Source: Gottfriedia sp002574545
GTDB taxonomy: Bacteria; Bacillota; Bacilli; Bacillales; Bacillaceae_G
Assembly: GCA_052180195.1 (NCBI GenBank)
Contig: CP197469.1
Reading direction: 5' to 3' (one strand)
Length of the DNA: 64,000 nucleotides
Notes under the pieces: generated by a model
What the model saw: the letters and a program-made list of their open reading frames with translations, nothing else
What the model was told of the DNA's origin: nothing
The model's database searches: none
Part shown: positions 26,898 to 35,265 of the stretch, one piece after another
Layout of the letters: each line of letters starts with the position of its first letter
How positions within the stretch are numbered: position 1 is the stretch's first letter
Position numbers and translations under genes: made by a program

Positions 26898-26968
26898 ATA
26901 TGATCCCCTTATAGTAGACACCAAAAAACATCTGTAAAAGGATAGGTAGTCTACTATTGGGGGTTTTT
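26898..26968. repeat. Long hairpin 2 (terminator or IS-derived), after the symporter gene
   Basis: CCCCTTATAGTAGACACC pairs imperfectly with GGTAGTCTACTATTGGGGG around a loop of about 24 bases, with a T tract after it. The following 26972-27043 contains only a 23-codon frame beginning MSKNIPQK; the rest to 27200 shows no gene. Confidence 0.6.
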
Positions 26969-27201
26969 ATTATGTCTAAAAATATCCCCCAAAAAATTAT
27001 CAATAACGAATTCATGTCGGACCAAAACGATATCAGTATGTAAACCGAATCGTTAAAAATATTTTAGTAGGATTTACCAATTGAGATAGAAAAAGCTCAA
27101 TGATTAATGTATAATTTAGACTAATAATGTATATTTTTGAAAGAGTTTGATTAATTACCTAAAACGTCTATTAAGATAGTAAAGACTAAAAAGGAGATAA
27201 T

Positions 27202-28116
27202 ATGAAATATATTCTCTTGATATTAATCGGTATACTAATTGGGATTTTTGGGACCAAGTTTAGCGAAAAACATGAGATTAAAAAAGGTATTTCCTACTTA
27301 TGGTCTGTTAGGGTAGTTATTCTTTGGCTTACTTATTTAATTATTCTAGGATTTATAGTGCAACAAAATTGGAATTTGCTAATGAATCCAAGTCCTATGA
27401 AAGATCTTGCAGCTGTAAAATCACAGCTTGGAAACAATAAAGGGAATCTTATTTTGTTAAACTGGGCGGTTTTTTTTGGTCTTGCTGGATTGGTGGCTAT
27501 AATTGTTAAACTGCCATTCATGAGTTGGGAAACCCTTAAATTCTGGGGCTTTGAAGGTAAGAGGCTTGTTCAAGAAACGAAAGATTCCGCAAGAGAAGAA
27601 TTATTACGTCAAATTCAAATTGACCAAGCAAGGACTTCATCGATTTTGGAGATGAGTAGTGAGGAAATGTATACAGACTTTTCGTTAAGTATTTCTCCAA
27701 ATGGAACGATAAACGGTGAAAATGTTATTCAAATGTTTTTAAATGTTTATACTAGTACCATTAGGGATTACCTTGGAATCATAATTAATGCGGGAGCTAT
27801 TGAGGTAAATAATAATGGACTACTTAATATTGATTTACTTCCGGATCACATTCAAAAAGTTGTTAAGCATTCCTACTCACAAAATGGCCTATCAAAAGAG
27901 GTAGATGAAGGAGGACATTCTATTAGAGTCTATCGTATGGCTTTAAACGCAAGTCCTGCACATCCGTATTATCTTGTTTATTTACATAGTAATTCATATC
28001 TTTTTGGTGCAAATGATTTTTTTGTTATCCAATATATAGAAAACATGATAAAACAATTTACTAATCGCTTAGAATTGGAAATAAGTTTACAGCAAGGTGC
28101 ATATGATTTAGCATAA
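27202..28116 (+). CDS. Membrane protein of unknown function with cytoplasmic C-terminal domain
   Basis: A 304-residue protein not assigned to a family. Three hydrophobic segments are visible (about 1-20, 32-53 and 84-106), followed by a charged linker rich in E/R/Q (about 118-150) and a mixed alpha/beta region to the C-terminus (about 155-300) containing N-G-x-N-x-I and HPYYLVYLHSNSY elements reminiscent of sensory GAF-like domains, though this is weak. AAAGGAG sits 6 bases before the ATG. Upstream of two small genes in the same direction near the right edge of island 2. Confidence 0.65.
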   Translation: MKYILLILIGILIGIFGTKFSEKHEIKKGISYLWSVRVVILWLTYLIILGFIVQQNWNLLMNPSPMKDLAAVKSQLGNNKGNLILLNWAVFFGLAGLVAIIVKLPFMSWETLKFWGFEGKRLVQETKDSAREELLRQIQIDQARTSSILEMSSEEMYTDFSLSISPNGTINGENVIQMFLNVYTSTIRDYLGIIINAGAIEVNNNGLLNIDLLPDHIQKVVKHSYSQNGLSKEVDEGGHSIRVYRMALNASPAHPYYLVYLHSNSYLFGANDFFVIQYIENMIKQFTNRLELEISLQQGAYDLA

Positions 28117-28181
28117 TATTAAAAAAAACGCTAATTTTATGTTAGTATAAAAGTAAGTAATATAGTGAGGAGGGATGGAAA

Positions 28182-28373
28182 GTGGATAGAAGTGATACAA
28201 AAAAGAGTGCGAAAAAAGTACTAGTTTTTTCAGCTGCTGAATCGTCGCAAACCAATGAAACTTTTAATACATCCCATCATGTACGAAGGGCGATAGATCG
28301 GCTAAGGAATTCTAAACCTGAAAGTTCTTTTGCAATGAAACAACTTGAGAAAAGATTTGCCCAAAATAAATAA
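28182..28373 (+). CDS. Small hypothetical protein (63 residues)
   Basis: GTG start with GAGGAGGGA about 7 bases upstream. A basic, soluble, helix-prone peptide with no signal or membrane segment (HHVRRAIDRLRNSK, MKQLEKRF). Its C-terminal half resembles that of the next small gene (QRALKRLYN ... LKRF), so the two may be diverged duplicates. No function recognised. Confidence 0.45.
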   Translation: MDRSDTKKSAKKVLVFSAAESSQTNETFNTSHHVRRAIDRLRNSKPESSFAMKQLEKRFAQNK

Positions 28374-28440
28374 ACTGTATCGAATTAGGCAAGACTTCAT
28401 ATAATACGGATAAGATAAAATCATTTAGGAGATGGTTATC

Positions 28441-28623
28441 TTGTCCGTATTTTATTTGAAAAATAATGGTCAAAAAAATCAACTTTCTTTGGATGAAGTT
28501 AGTCAACGTGCTACTCAAAGAGCATTGAAGAGGCTATATAATTTACCTGATATTAAAGAGTCCCCCACATTAAAAAGATTCGATGAAATAATGGAAAAAG
28601 TGGGAAAAGGTAAATATTATTAA
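28441..28623 (+). CDS. Small hypothetical protein (60 residues)
   Basis: TTG start at 28441 with TAGGAG 9 bases before it is preferred to the in-frame ATG at 28432, which abuts that site. Soluble, charged, helix-prone (SQRATQRALKRLYN, LKRFDEIMEKVGKG). Related in pattern to the previous small gene. Function unknown. Confidence 0.45.
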   Translation: MSVFYLKNNGQKNQLSLDEVSQRATQRALKRLYNLPDIKESPTLKRFDEIMEKVGKGKYY

Positions 28624-28659
28624 AAGGGTTAGTTTTTAATTTGTAGTGACCCCATAATA

Positions 28660-28730
28660 TTAGGCATGAACTCGGTATTTAACAGGGCTAATGCCTTTTA
28701 ATTCTGCCTTAATACGTTATTTATTGTTTT
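28660..28730 (-). pseudogene. IS3-family transposase C-terminal remnant
   Basis: The minus strand reads RIKAELKGISPVKYRVHA-stop, the typical last residues of the IS3/IS150 OrfB transposase (N-x-K-R-I-K-x-x-L-K-G-L-S-P-V-x-Y-R), followed by GGGGTCACTAC, which looks like an element end. Upstream is cut by in-frame stops. Confidence 0.65.
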
Positions 28731-28759
28731 AATAATAGTAAATCTATCTCTTTTGATTT

Positions 28760-28787
28760 CTGGGTCAAGTCTAGTTGGATCATACAT
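28760..28787 (+). repeat. att-like direct repeat, copy 3 (short tRNA-Val 3' relic)
   Basis: CTGGGTCAAGTCTAGTTGG-ATCATAC aligns with CTGGTTCAAGTCCAGTTGGGATCATAC of the tRNA T arm and 3' end, with a few substitutions and one missing G, and is followed by a degenerate terminator (28797-28840). Older and more decayed than copy 2. Confidence 0.7.
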
Positions 28788-28885
28788 AAGAGAAGTCTTA
28801 ATCCTTTGGGGGAACAAGGGGTTAGGGCTTTTTTTCTATTTTCCAGCAATTCTTCTATTAATGTTAAATGACCAAATGACCACAT

Positions 28886-29038
28886 TCATTTTTTTGATGC
28901 AACAATTTTCATAGCTTTTTTTAATTTTAAAGCAGAATCATGTTGCATATCAGGTAATGCATGACTATATAAATCGTGAGTAACACTTGTTTTACTATGA
29001 TCTAATCTCTCTGATACAATTTTTGGATGTTCATTTAC
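28886..29038 (-). pseudogene. Tyrosine recombinase (phage-type integrase) C-terminal remnant
   Basis: The minus strand, ending at the stop 28886-28888, reads HPKIVSERLDHSKTSVTHDL, then YSHALPDMQHDSALKLKKAM and KIVASKK. This is the conserved end of site-specific integrases: the HPKIVSERLGHSS block, then the region of the catalytic tyrosine (here in DLYSHALPDMQ). Everything upstream, including the R-H-R residues of box I and most of box II, is gone. It lies about 100 bases from tRNA relic 3 and abuts the dockerin relic at about 29040. Confidence 0.85.
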
Positions 29039-29039
29039 A

Positions 29040-29362
29040 TCGGTACTTTAAAAGTCTTTAAAGATGGGAAAACCATTCGAGGAGAAAAAGATAGTTTACC
29101 TACTCGACCATTAACTGCTGGTGATGTGAATGGAGATAACGTAATCGATATAATGGATGCACTTGCAATCCAAACATATTGGGAAACAAACAAACGAAGC
29201 GCAGATATTAACTTTGATGGAAATGTAGACGCTAAAGATTTTGCATTCGTAGAAAAGAACTTCGGACTACAAAATCATGTAATTCCTAATGCTCCAACAC
29301 CGAAAAAGAAATATAAAGGTCTTACACTAGCGGATATTAAGAAAGAATTAGGGATTCAATAA
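29040..29362 (+). pseudogene. 3' fragment of a dockerin-tailed extracellular protein gene
   Basis: About 107 codons: a short linker, a type I dockerin (GDVNGDNVIDIMDALAIQTY then ADINFDGNVDAKDFAFVEKN, two Ca2+-binding loops) and a tail ending IKKELGIQ. It closely parallels the last 85 residues of the S8 protease encoded at 54828 (GDVNQDNVIDVLDALYIQTY, ADINFDGKVDATDLSFVEKN). An ATG at 29027 opens the frame, but its first codons overlap the integrase relic in antisense and no ribosome binding site or signal peptide is present, so this is a truncated gene end rather than a working gene. Confidence 0.75.
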
Positions 29363-29399
29363 AAAATAATGATAGAAAAGTACTTAGCTTAAAATAATA

Positions 29400-29455
29400 T
29401 GTTACCCGAATAATAGACACTTAAGATAGAGTCAATTATTCGGGTGATTTTATGT
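29400..29455. repeat. Long hairpin 3 (terminator or IS-derived)
   Basis: TTACCCGAATAATAGACAC and the mirror GAGTCAATTATTCGGGTGA, similar in design to the hairpins at 24691 and 26898. It lies after the dockerin relic. Confidence 0.55.
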
Positions 29456-29542
29456 CCTGGGCTTTTAACACTCTTTTATAAACATGAGATTGAGTAAAGA
29501 TAAGTAAAATTATGTTTAATAGTTTCTAAATAAAACAACTTG

Positions 29543-29592
29543 AAATAAATAGTCCAGAGAATCTAAATGATTCGTCGGACTATTTATTTTTA
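29543..29592. terminator. Bidirectional terminator near the LysR gene
   Basis: Thirteen-base stem AAATAAATAGTCC/GGACTATTTATTT with a T-rich tail on the plus strand and a weaker one on the minus strand, located 45 bases past the LysR stop. Confidence 0.7.
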
Positions 29593-29634
29593 CGAGGATA
29601 TTTATTATGACGTAGAGATTATAAATGATGCTTA

Positions 29635-30543
29635 TTAACTTATATAGTATTCTAATTCAGATTTAATAAACTTCATTAAGTGTTTCTCTATTTTTGAAGG
29701 AGCTCTATTCTTACCATAAATAATTCCAAGTGTAACATTTACAGGTTCATAGTTTATCAGCTCAATTTCAACCATTTTGCCTTCAATAACATAAGGGTTA
29801 CTTTTCGTCGCAAAATCTGGTGCAAAACCAATTGCAAATCCTTCGGAGATTAGTCGTGATAATTCTTCCGTTTGATTTGAAGAAAAAAGAATATTCATTT
29901 TTCCAAATTTTAGTTGAAAATTATTAACGAACCAATTGATATAATCACCATTGTATAATACTACCGGCTGTTGAAGGACTTCCTCAGGTGTTATTTTTTT
30001 CTTTTTAGCAAAAGGAGAATTGCTACTTACATAAACCTTTAGTGTCCCCTCAAGAATCCTTTCAAAATTTAAGAGCTCTATGCTTTTCAAGATATTTTCG
30101 TATATGCATATAAGTCCAATCTCAGCTTTATTTTGTTGAACCGCTTCAACTGTATGCTCAGTTATATTTTCTAAAATTTCAATGTTTAAATTTGAATATA
30201 AATTCTTAAATTCAATTAATGGTTTTAATAAATAAGTAAAGAAAGCAGGTATCGTTGAAACCCTTAAATTTCCAGAATGTATTTCTAAAATGATTCTTGC
30301 CTCTTCGATCATTTCTTCATATTTTAACAATACTTCATTTGCTTTATTTACAATTTTAGCTCCTTCATGTGATAGAACTACCCCATAGCGAGAGCGATCG
30401 AAAATTTTTATTCCTAATTCATCTTCTATTTTTTTTATATCTTGACTAATGCCAGATTGAGTTATATGAAGATTTTGACCTGCAATAGAAAAAGACCCAG
30501 TTTTAGCGACTTCAGAAAGAATCTTAAGTTTTTGAATGTGCAT
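29635..30543 (-). CDS. LysR-family transcriptional regulator, divergent from the ALDH operon
   Basis: A 302-residue LysR-type regulator: N-terminal winged helix (KLKILSEVAKTGSFSIAGQNLHITQSGISQDIKKIE, about 4-45) and an effector-binding domain (about 90-295). AGGTGG precedes the ATG. The divergent arrangement with a catabolic operon and a palindrome in the shared intergenic region (30651-30665) is the classical LysR layout. In Pseudomonas the alkyl-sulfatase gene sdsA is controlled by the LysR protein SdsB, a suggestive parallel because this operon encodes a sulfatase-type hydrolase. Confidence 0.92.
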   Translation of the reverse strand: MHIQKLKILSEVAKTGSFSIAGQNLHITQSGISQDIKKIEDELGIKIFDRSRYGVVLSHEGAKIVNKANEVLLKYEEMIEEARIILEIHSGNLRVSTIPAFFTYLLKPLIEFKNLYSNLNIEILENITEHTVEAVQQNKAEIGLICIYENILKSIELLNFERILEGTLKVYVSSNSPFAKKKKITPEEVLQQPVVLYNGDYINWFVNNFQLKFGKMNILFSSNQTEELSRLISEGFAIGFAPDFATKSNPYVIEGKMVEIELINYEPVNVTLGIIYGKNRAPSKIEKHLMKFIKSELEYYIS

Positions 30544-30650
30544 ATGGTGACCACCTTTTAAAAAGAATACTATATTAGAAAAAAATTTGGGTAATAGAAA
30601 CCACTAATTTTAGGTATTAAAAAATGCGGACAAGGTATTACAAAACGTAA

Positions 30651-30665
30651 TTTTACTTAGTAAAA
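30651..30665. promoter_or_regulatory. Candidate LysR binding palindrome
   Basis: TTTTACT-T-AGTAAAA, a perfect 7-1-7 inverted repeat in the 290-base divergent intergenic region, with the T-N(11)-A pattern of LysR sites. Binding is inferred. Confidence 0.5.
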
Positions 30666-30752
30666 GTGTAGTTATACAATTAATTCAGATAATTCTTAAT
30701 TTTTTAATTAAGGTAAATCCTTAATAATATTTTCTAAAAATTTCTTTTGATT

Positions 30753-30766
30753 TGCAAGCGTTTTCT
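30753..30766 (+). promoter_or_regulatory. Candidate cre (CcpA) site before the ALDH gene
   Basis: TGCAAGCGTTTTCT fits the cre consensus except at the edges. An AAAGGAGG follows, heading a three-codon frame (TTG TTA CTG TAA at about 30781), then the ALDH ribosome binding site. Confidence 0.5.
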
Positions 30767-30834
30767 TTAAAGGAGGTCAGTTGTTACTGTAATTCAAACT
30801 TATTTAATGAATAAATATTTTAGGAGGTTTTTAA

Positions 30835-32352
30835 ATGCAAACGATTCAAAAATTATTGGAATTTCCTCTTTATATTGATGGACAGTGGACACCTGCAAAA
30901 AGTGGTGAAACGTTTAGTGTGAAAAATCCTGCAAATGGGGAAGTAATCTCTCTTGTAGCTAAAGCAGGTAAAGAAGATACCGAAGCAGCTATTAATTCTG
31001 CTCGAAATGCTTTTGATTCAGGAGTTTGGTCAAAGAAATCACCAAAAGAAAGAGCACAAATCTTAATTAATTTCGGGAATAAGATTGTTGAACATTCGGA
31101 GGAACTTGCATTCTTGGAATCTATTAGTTCTGGAGCTACTGTAAGACGAATCTCAAATTTGGATATTTTATATTTAGTCGATTTACTTCAGCAAACAGCG
31201 AAATTTACTGTTGAGTATCCATTTGTTGAATCTTTACCTGTACTACCTTTTCCAGGACCTAGTAATAATCAAGTATGGCGAGAAGGCTTAGGTGTTGTAG
31301 CAGCTATTACACCATGGAATTTACCGATGCTTTTAGCAATGTGGAAAATTGCCCCAGCTTTGGCAATGGGGAATTCTATTATTGTAAAACCGGCATCAAA
31401 TACTCCACTGTCCACTTTGAAACTAGCAGAATTAGCTACTGAAGCTGGAATCCCGGCAGGTGTTTTCAATGTTGTATCTGGACCGGGTGCTACTGTTGGA
31501 GAAGTGTTAGCAACGCATCCTTTTGTAGATAAAGTTGCATTTACGGGATCTACTGAAGTAGGAAGACGAATTATGGAGTTAGCATCTAAAACAGTTAAAA
31601 GAGTCACTCTAGAATTAGGAGGAAAATCACCATCTATCGTTTTACCAGATGCTGATTTAGATATTGCTATTGCTGGTAGCTTATTTGGTTTCTGTCTTCA
31701 TTCCGGACAACTATGCGAATCAGGAACGCGACTTTTAGTACATGATTCAATCTATGATGAAGTAGTTGATCGATTAGCGAAGTTGGCTTCTTCAATTAAG
31801 ATTGGAAACCAGCTTGATATGACAACTGGAATGGGGCCAATGGCTTCAGAACAACAACTACAAACTGTTTTATCTTACGTTGAAGCTGGAATAAAAGAAG
31901 GAGCTCGTTTAGTTTGTGGTGGTAAACGCTTAACAGGTAAGGGATATGATAATGGATATTTTCTTGAACCAACGATTTTCGCGGATGTTAATAATAAAAT
32001 GAAAATCGCTCAAGAAGAGATTTTTGGTCCTGTTCTTTGTGTCATTCGATATTCTACGATTGAAGAAGCAATTGAAATTGCTAATGATACGATTTATGGG
32101 TTAGCAGCTGGTATTTGGTCTAAAGACGTAAATAAAGCACTTCAAATTTCAAAAGATTTAAAGGCGGGAACAGTCTGGATTAATGACTGGCATATGTTAA
32201 GAAGTGACGCACCATTTGGAGGATATAAACAAAGTGGATTTGGTCGTGAGCTTGGCCGATATGCGTTAGACGAATACACGCAAGTAAAACATGTTCATTG
32301 TTCACTTACTCCGGAATTAAGCCAAAAACCTTGGTACGGTATTTTATTATAA
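30835..32352 (+). CDS. Aldehyde dehydrogenase family protein
   Basis: NAD(P)-dependent aldehyde dehydrogenase, 505 residues, oxidising an aldehyde to the acid. Conserved elements: PWNLPMLLAMWKIAPALAMGN, KPASNTPLS, FTGSTEVG, catalytic E260 in ELGGKSP, catalytic C294 in SGQLCESGTR, EEIFGPVLCV and NDWHMLRSDAPFGGYKQSGFGRE. Closest by pattern to betaine-aldehyde/medium-chain ALDHs. First gene of the operon with AGGAGG 8 bases before ATG. With the alcohol dehydrogenase next to it, it would turn an alcohol into a carboxylic acid for the acyl-CoA ligase. Confidence 0.93.
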   Translation: MQTIQKLLEFPLYIDGQWTPAKSGETFSVKNPANGEVISLVAKAGKEDTEAAINSARNAFDSGVWSKKSPKERAQILINFGNKIVEHSEELAFLESISSGATVRRISNLDILYLVDLLQQTAKFTVEYPFVESLPVLPFPGPSNNQVWREGLGVVAAITPWNLPMLLAMWKIAPALAMGNSIIVKPASNTPLSTLKLAELATEAGIPAGVFNVVSGPGATVGEVLATHPFVDKVAFTGSTEVGRRIMELASKTVKRVTLELGGKSPSIVLPDADLDIAIAGSLFGFCLHSGQLCESGTRLLVHDSIYDEVVDRLAKLASSIKIGNQLDMTTGMGPMASEQQLQTVLSYVEAGIKEGARLVCGGKRLTGKGYDNGYFLEPTIFADVNNKMKIAQEEIFGPVLCVIRYSTIEEAIEIANDTIYGLAAGIWSKDVNKALQISKDLKAGTVWINDWHMLRSDAPFGGYKQSGFGRELGRYALDEYTQVKHVHCSLTPELSQKPWYGILL

Positions 32353-32409
32353 AAAATAGATTTGAGATTTACGATTATAAAAAAAATATAGAAAAGAGAA
32401 GGTGATCCC

Positions 32410-33618
32410 TTGATAACATCATTTTTCCAGTTTTCGGTTCGTACAGTTGTAAACAGTGGGGCTGGAGCTCGTTCAATGTTACCAGAAATGATTAAAGGAC
32501 TTGGCGGTAAAAGAGCAGTTCTTTACGTTGATAAAGGAATAACTCAGGCGGGAATTACAGATAAAATTAAGGAACTATTTGAAGAGATTCCTAGTGCAGT
32601 ACAGTTAGTAGGAGTTTTTGAAGAGATTGAACAGGATGCTAAAGGTGAAATCATAAACCGCGGAGCTAAGTTCTATAAAGAATGTAATGGAGATGCATTA
32701 ATTGCTGTTGGTGGCGGAAGCGTTTTAGATACAGTAAAAGCAATTAAATGGATGTTACATAATAAAGTTCCTGATATTCGTGATGAACTTCTTGTAGGAA
32801 ATGTAATGGAATTTTGGCCAAAAGCTCAGTATATCCCAATTCCTCACGTTGCAATTGCAACAACGGCTGGTACTGGGGCAGAGGTGTCACCAATCGCTGT
32901 AGTATTCAATGAAAAGATCGGAATTAAAACGAATATCCTAAATACATTTATAAGCCCTGATATGGCAATTTTAGATCCAGAACTTACAATCGGTTTGCCT
33001 CCAAAAATTACTGCATTTACAGGATTTGATGCGTTAACTCATGCAATTGAGGCATATTTCTCTCCTCAATCGAATCCAATGACAGATGCATACGCACTTC
33101 AATCAATTCGAATGATTGTAGAAAATTTGCCTACAGCTGTTCATGATGGGGGAAATCTTGCTTCTCGATCTAATATGTTAATGGCTAGTGCAATGGCAAT
33201 TTCTGCTTTCAGTCTTTCTGTTAATGCGATTCCGGTTCACAATATAGCACATGTATTTGGGGCAAAATTCGGAATTCCTCATGGACTTGCAAATGCAGTG
33301 TTATTGCCAAATGTAATGGAATCATTAGCACCATTTTATTTAAAGCGAATTAATGATTTTGCAAAAGCGCTTGGCCTAAAAAATATACCGGAGACTAAAG
33401 AAGCATGTCTAGCAGAAGTTGTATTATTCATTCGTAATCTGCGTGAAAAAGTTGGCTTACCAAGCACGTTTGCTGACTTTAGGGTGAATGTGGATAATAT
33501 GGCAAATATTGTTACACTAGTTCATAGCGATCCTTGTGGAATATTCTTCAAAATTCCGCCTGAAGTAATTGCAAAAATTTCAAATGAAGTTGTTGGCTCT
33601 AACTTAGTGAATTCATAA
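32410..33618 (+). CDS. Iron-containing (group III) alcohol dehydrogenase
   Basis: A 402-residue Fe-dependent alcohol dehydrogenase. Nucleotide motif GGGSVLDTVKAIKW (near 97), ATTAGTGAEVSP (near 155), and metal ligands D and H in FTGFDALTHAIEAYFSP and HNIAHVFGAKFGIPHGLANA are all present. TTG start at 32410, GAAGGTG about 6 bases before it. Probably oxidises a primary alcohol released by the downstream hydrolase; reduction in reverse is possible. Confidence 0.92.
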   Translation: MITSFFQFSVRTVVNSGAGARSMLPEMIKGLGGKRAVLYVDKGITQAGITDKIKELFEEIPSAVQLVGVFEEIEQDAKGEIINRGAKFYKECNGDALIAVGGGSVLDTVKAIKWMLHNKVPDIRDELLVGNVMEFWPKAQYIPIPHVAIATTAGTGAEVSPIAVVFNEKIGIKTNILNTFISPDMAILDPELTIGLPPKITAFTGFDALTHAIEAYFSPQSNPMTDAYALQSIRMIVENLPTAVHDGGNLASRSNMLMASAMAISAFSLSVNAIPVHNIAHVFGAKFGIPHGLANAVLLPNVMESLAPFYLKRINDFAKALGLKNIPETKEACLAEVVLFIRNLREKVGLPSTFADFRVNVDNMANIVTLVHSDPCGIFFKIPPEVIAKISNEVVGSNLVNS

Positions 33619-33628
33619 TTTTAAAGTT

Positions 33629-33661
33629 AAAAGGCACCTTCAAAAGTGATGATGGTGCCTC
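33629..33661 (+). terminator. Intra-operon hairpin between ADH and acyl-CoA ligase genes
   Basis: AGGCACC/GGTGCCT stem with only a weak T-rich tail, so it may attenuate rather than stop transcription, or stabilise the upstream mRNA. Confidence 0.5.
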
Positions 33662-33710
33662 AATTATTTTCATATTGCTGGTATTACTTGAGAGATCAGG
33701 AGGCTTAGTA

Positions 33711-35228
33711 ATGAGTTTGAATTTATATGAAAGTTTAAAAAAAAGTGCAGAGAAATTTCCAAATCATAATGCAATTACATTTAAAAATAAAGATGTTACA
33801 TATAGTGAATTACTTTCTCAAGTTGAAAATTTTGCATCTATATTAATACAAGATGGAATCAAAAAAGGTGATAGAGTAGCATTGATATTAGGGAATTGTC
33901 CAGAATTTGTCACTGCTTACTATGGGATTCTACGCGCAGGTGGAGTCGTTGTTCCGGTAAACCCAATCTTTACCAAAGACGAAATCTCATTTATCTTATC
34001 GAATAGCCAAGCAAAGGCTGTTATTGCGGATTCTACTATGGATACAATCATTGATTCTCTTAAACTAGAGTTAAAACAGATTGAAATGTTGTACTATGTG
34101 GAATCGAATAAAGCAGAACTTAGTTGGGTGCAATTGCTTGATAAGAAGTCAAATGACAATGAATTCCCACTAATTATAGAAGAAGATCTTGCTGTCATTT
34201 TATATACGTCTGGGACAACCGGTAAACCAAAAGGTGCAATGTTGTCTCATCGTAATTTAATTTCAAATGCGCAATCAATTGTAGAATTGGTCGAGTTTAA
34301 TAAAAATGATCGTATTTTAGCTGTTCTTCCAATGTTCCATGTATTCTGTTTATCAATCTGTGTTAATACTTCAATCATGTGTGGAGCAAATATAGTAATC
34401 GTCCCAAGATTCAGTCCGAGTGAAGTGATAAATACAATCTTTAATGAGCAAGTGACATTATTTGCTGGTGTTCCAACGATGTATAACTTCTTATTACAGT
34501 TAGAAGAATATTCAGCTGAGTATTTCGCTTCGATTCGTGCATGTTTTTCAGGTGGAGCATCTATGCCTGTCGAGTTACTTCAAAGGTTTGAAGAAAAATA
34601 TAAGACTATCATTCTCGAAGGATTCGGTCTTTCAGAAACAGCTCCTGTTACGGCATTTAATCCATTAAAAGGAGAGAAAAAACAGGGTTCTGTTGGAATA
34701 AACATTCCTGGTGTAATTAATAAGGTTGTTGATAAAAACGGATTTGAAGTGCCAAGAGGAGAAATAGGTGAATTAATTGTAAAAGGTCCAAATGTTATGA
34801 TTGGCTATCTTGGTATGGCTGAAGAAACAGCTAAGGTCATTAAAAATGATTGGTTTTATACAGGTGACTTAGCAAAGATGGATGAAGATGGTTACATCTA
34901 TATTGTTGATCGAATAAAAGACATGATTATTGTAGGTGGATATAATGTCTATCCAAGAGAGGTAGAGGAAGTTATTTATCAACATCCGGCGATCGTAGAG
35001 GTGGCAGTAATTGGAATTCCTGATAAAGATTACGGTCAAATTGTAAAAGCTTTCGTTGTGTCTAATGAAGAATTCATAACGAACGATGACATTTTGCATT
35101 TCTGCAAATACAAACTAGCTAAATACAAACTACCGAAACAAATCGATTTTATGAATGAGCTACCAAAGAATAGTACAGGAAAAATACTAAAGAGAGCTTT
35201 AATTGTAGAACAAATGGAAGTTAATTAA
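33711..35228 (+). CDS. AMP-dependent acyl-CoA synthetase (fatty-acid CoA ligase type)
   Basis: A 505-residue ANL-superfamily adenylating enzyme activating a carboxylic acid to acyl-CoA. Core motifs: ATP loop YTSGTTGKPKGA (near 168), FSGGA, GFGLSETAP, YTGDLAKMDEDGY, the hinge IKDMIIVGGYNVYPREVEE, and catalytic lysine in NSTGKILKR at the C-terminus. TTG at 33675 is in frame, but CAGGAGG lies 6 bases before ATG 33711, which gives the usual family start. Third gene of the operon; it fits activation of the fatty acid made by ADH and ALDH. Confidence 0.93.
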   Translation: MSLNLYESLKKSAEKFPNHNAITFKNKDVTYSELLSQVENFASILIQDGIKKGDRVALILGNCPEFVTAYYGILRAGGVVVPVNPIFTKDEISFILSNSQAKAVIADSTMDTIIDSLKLELKQIEMLYYVESNKAELSWVQLLDKKSNDNEFPLIIEEDLAVILYTSGTTGKPKGAMLSHRNLISNAQSIVELVEFNKNDRILAVLPMFHVFCLSICVNTSIMCGANIVIVPRFSPSEVINTIFNEQVTLFAGVPTMYNFLLQLEEYSAEYFASIRACFSGGASMPVELLQRFEEKYKTIILEGFGLSETAPVTAFNPLKGEKKQGSVGINIPGVINKVVDKNGFEVPRGEIGELIVKGPNVMIGYLGMAEETAKVIKNDWFYTGDLAKMDEDGYIYIVDRIKDMIIVGGYNVYPREVEEVIYQHPAIVEVAVIGIPDKDYGQIVKAFVVSNEEFITNDDILHFCKYKLAKYKLPKQIDFMNELPKNSTGKILKRALIVEQMEVN

Positions 35229-35265
35229 TTTTAAACTTTTTTTATAACAACTCTTGGAGGTTCTT

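Noticed and set aside
26972..27043. 23-codon frame MSKNIPQKIINNEF after hairpin 2
   Set aside because: No ribosome binding site and no similarity recognised; it may be the start of a lost transposase but cannot be shown.
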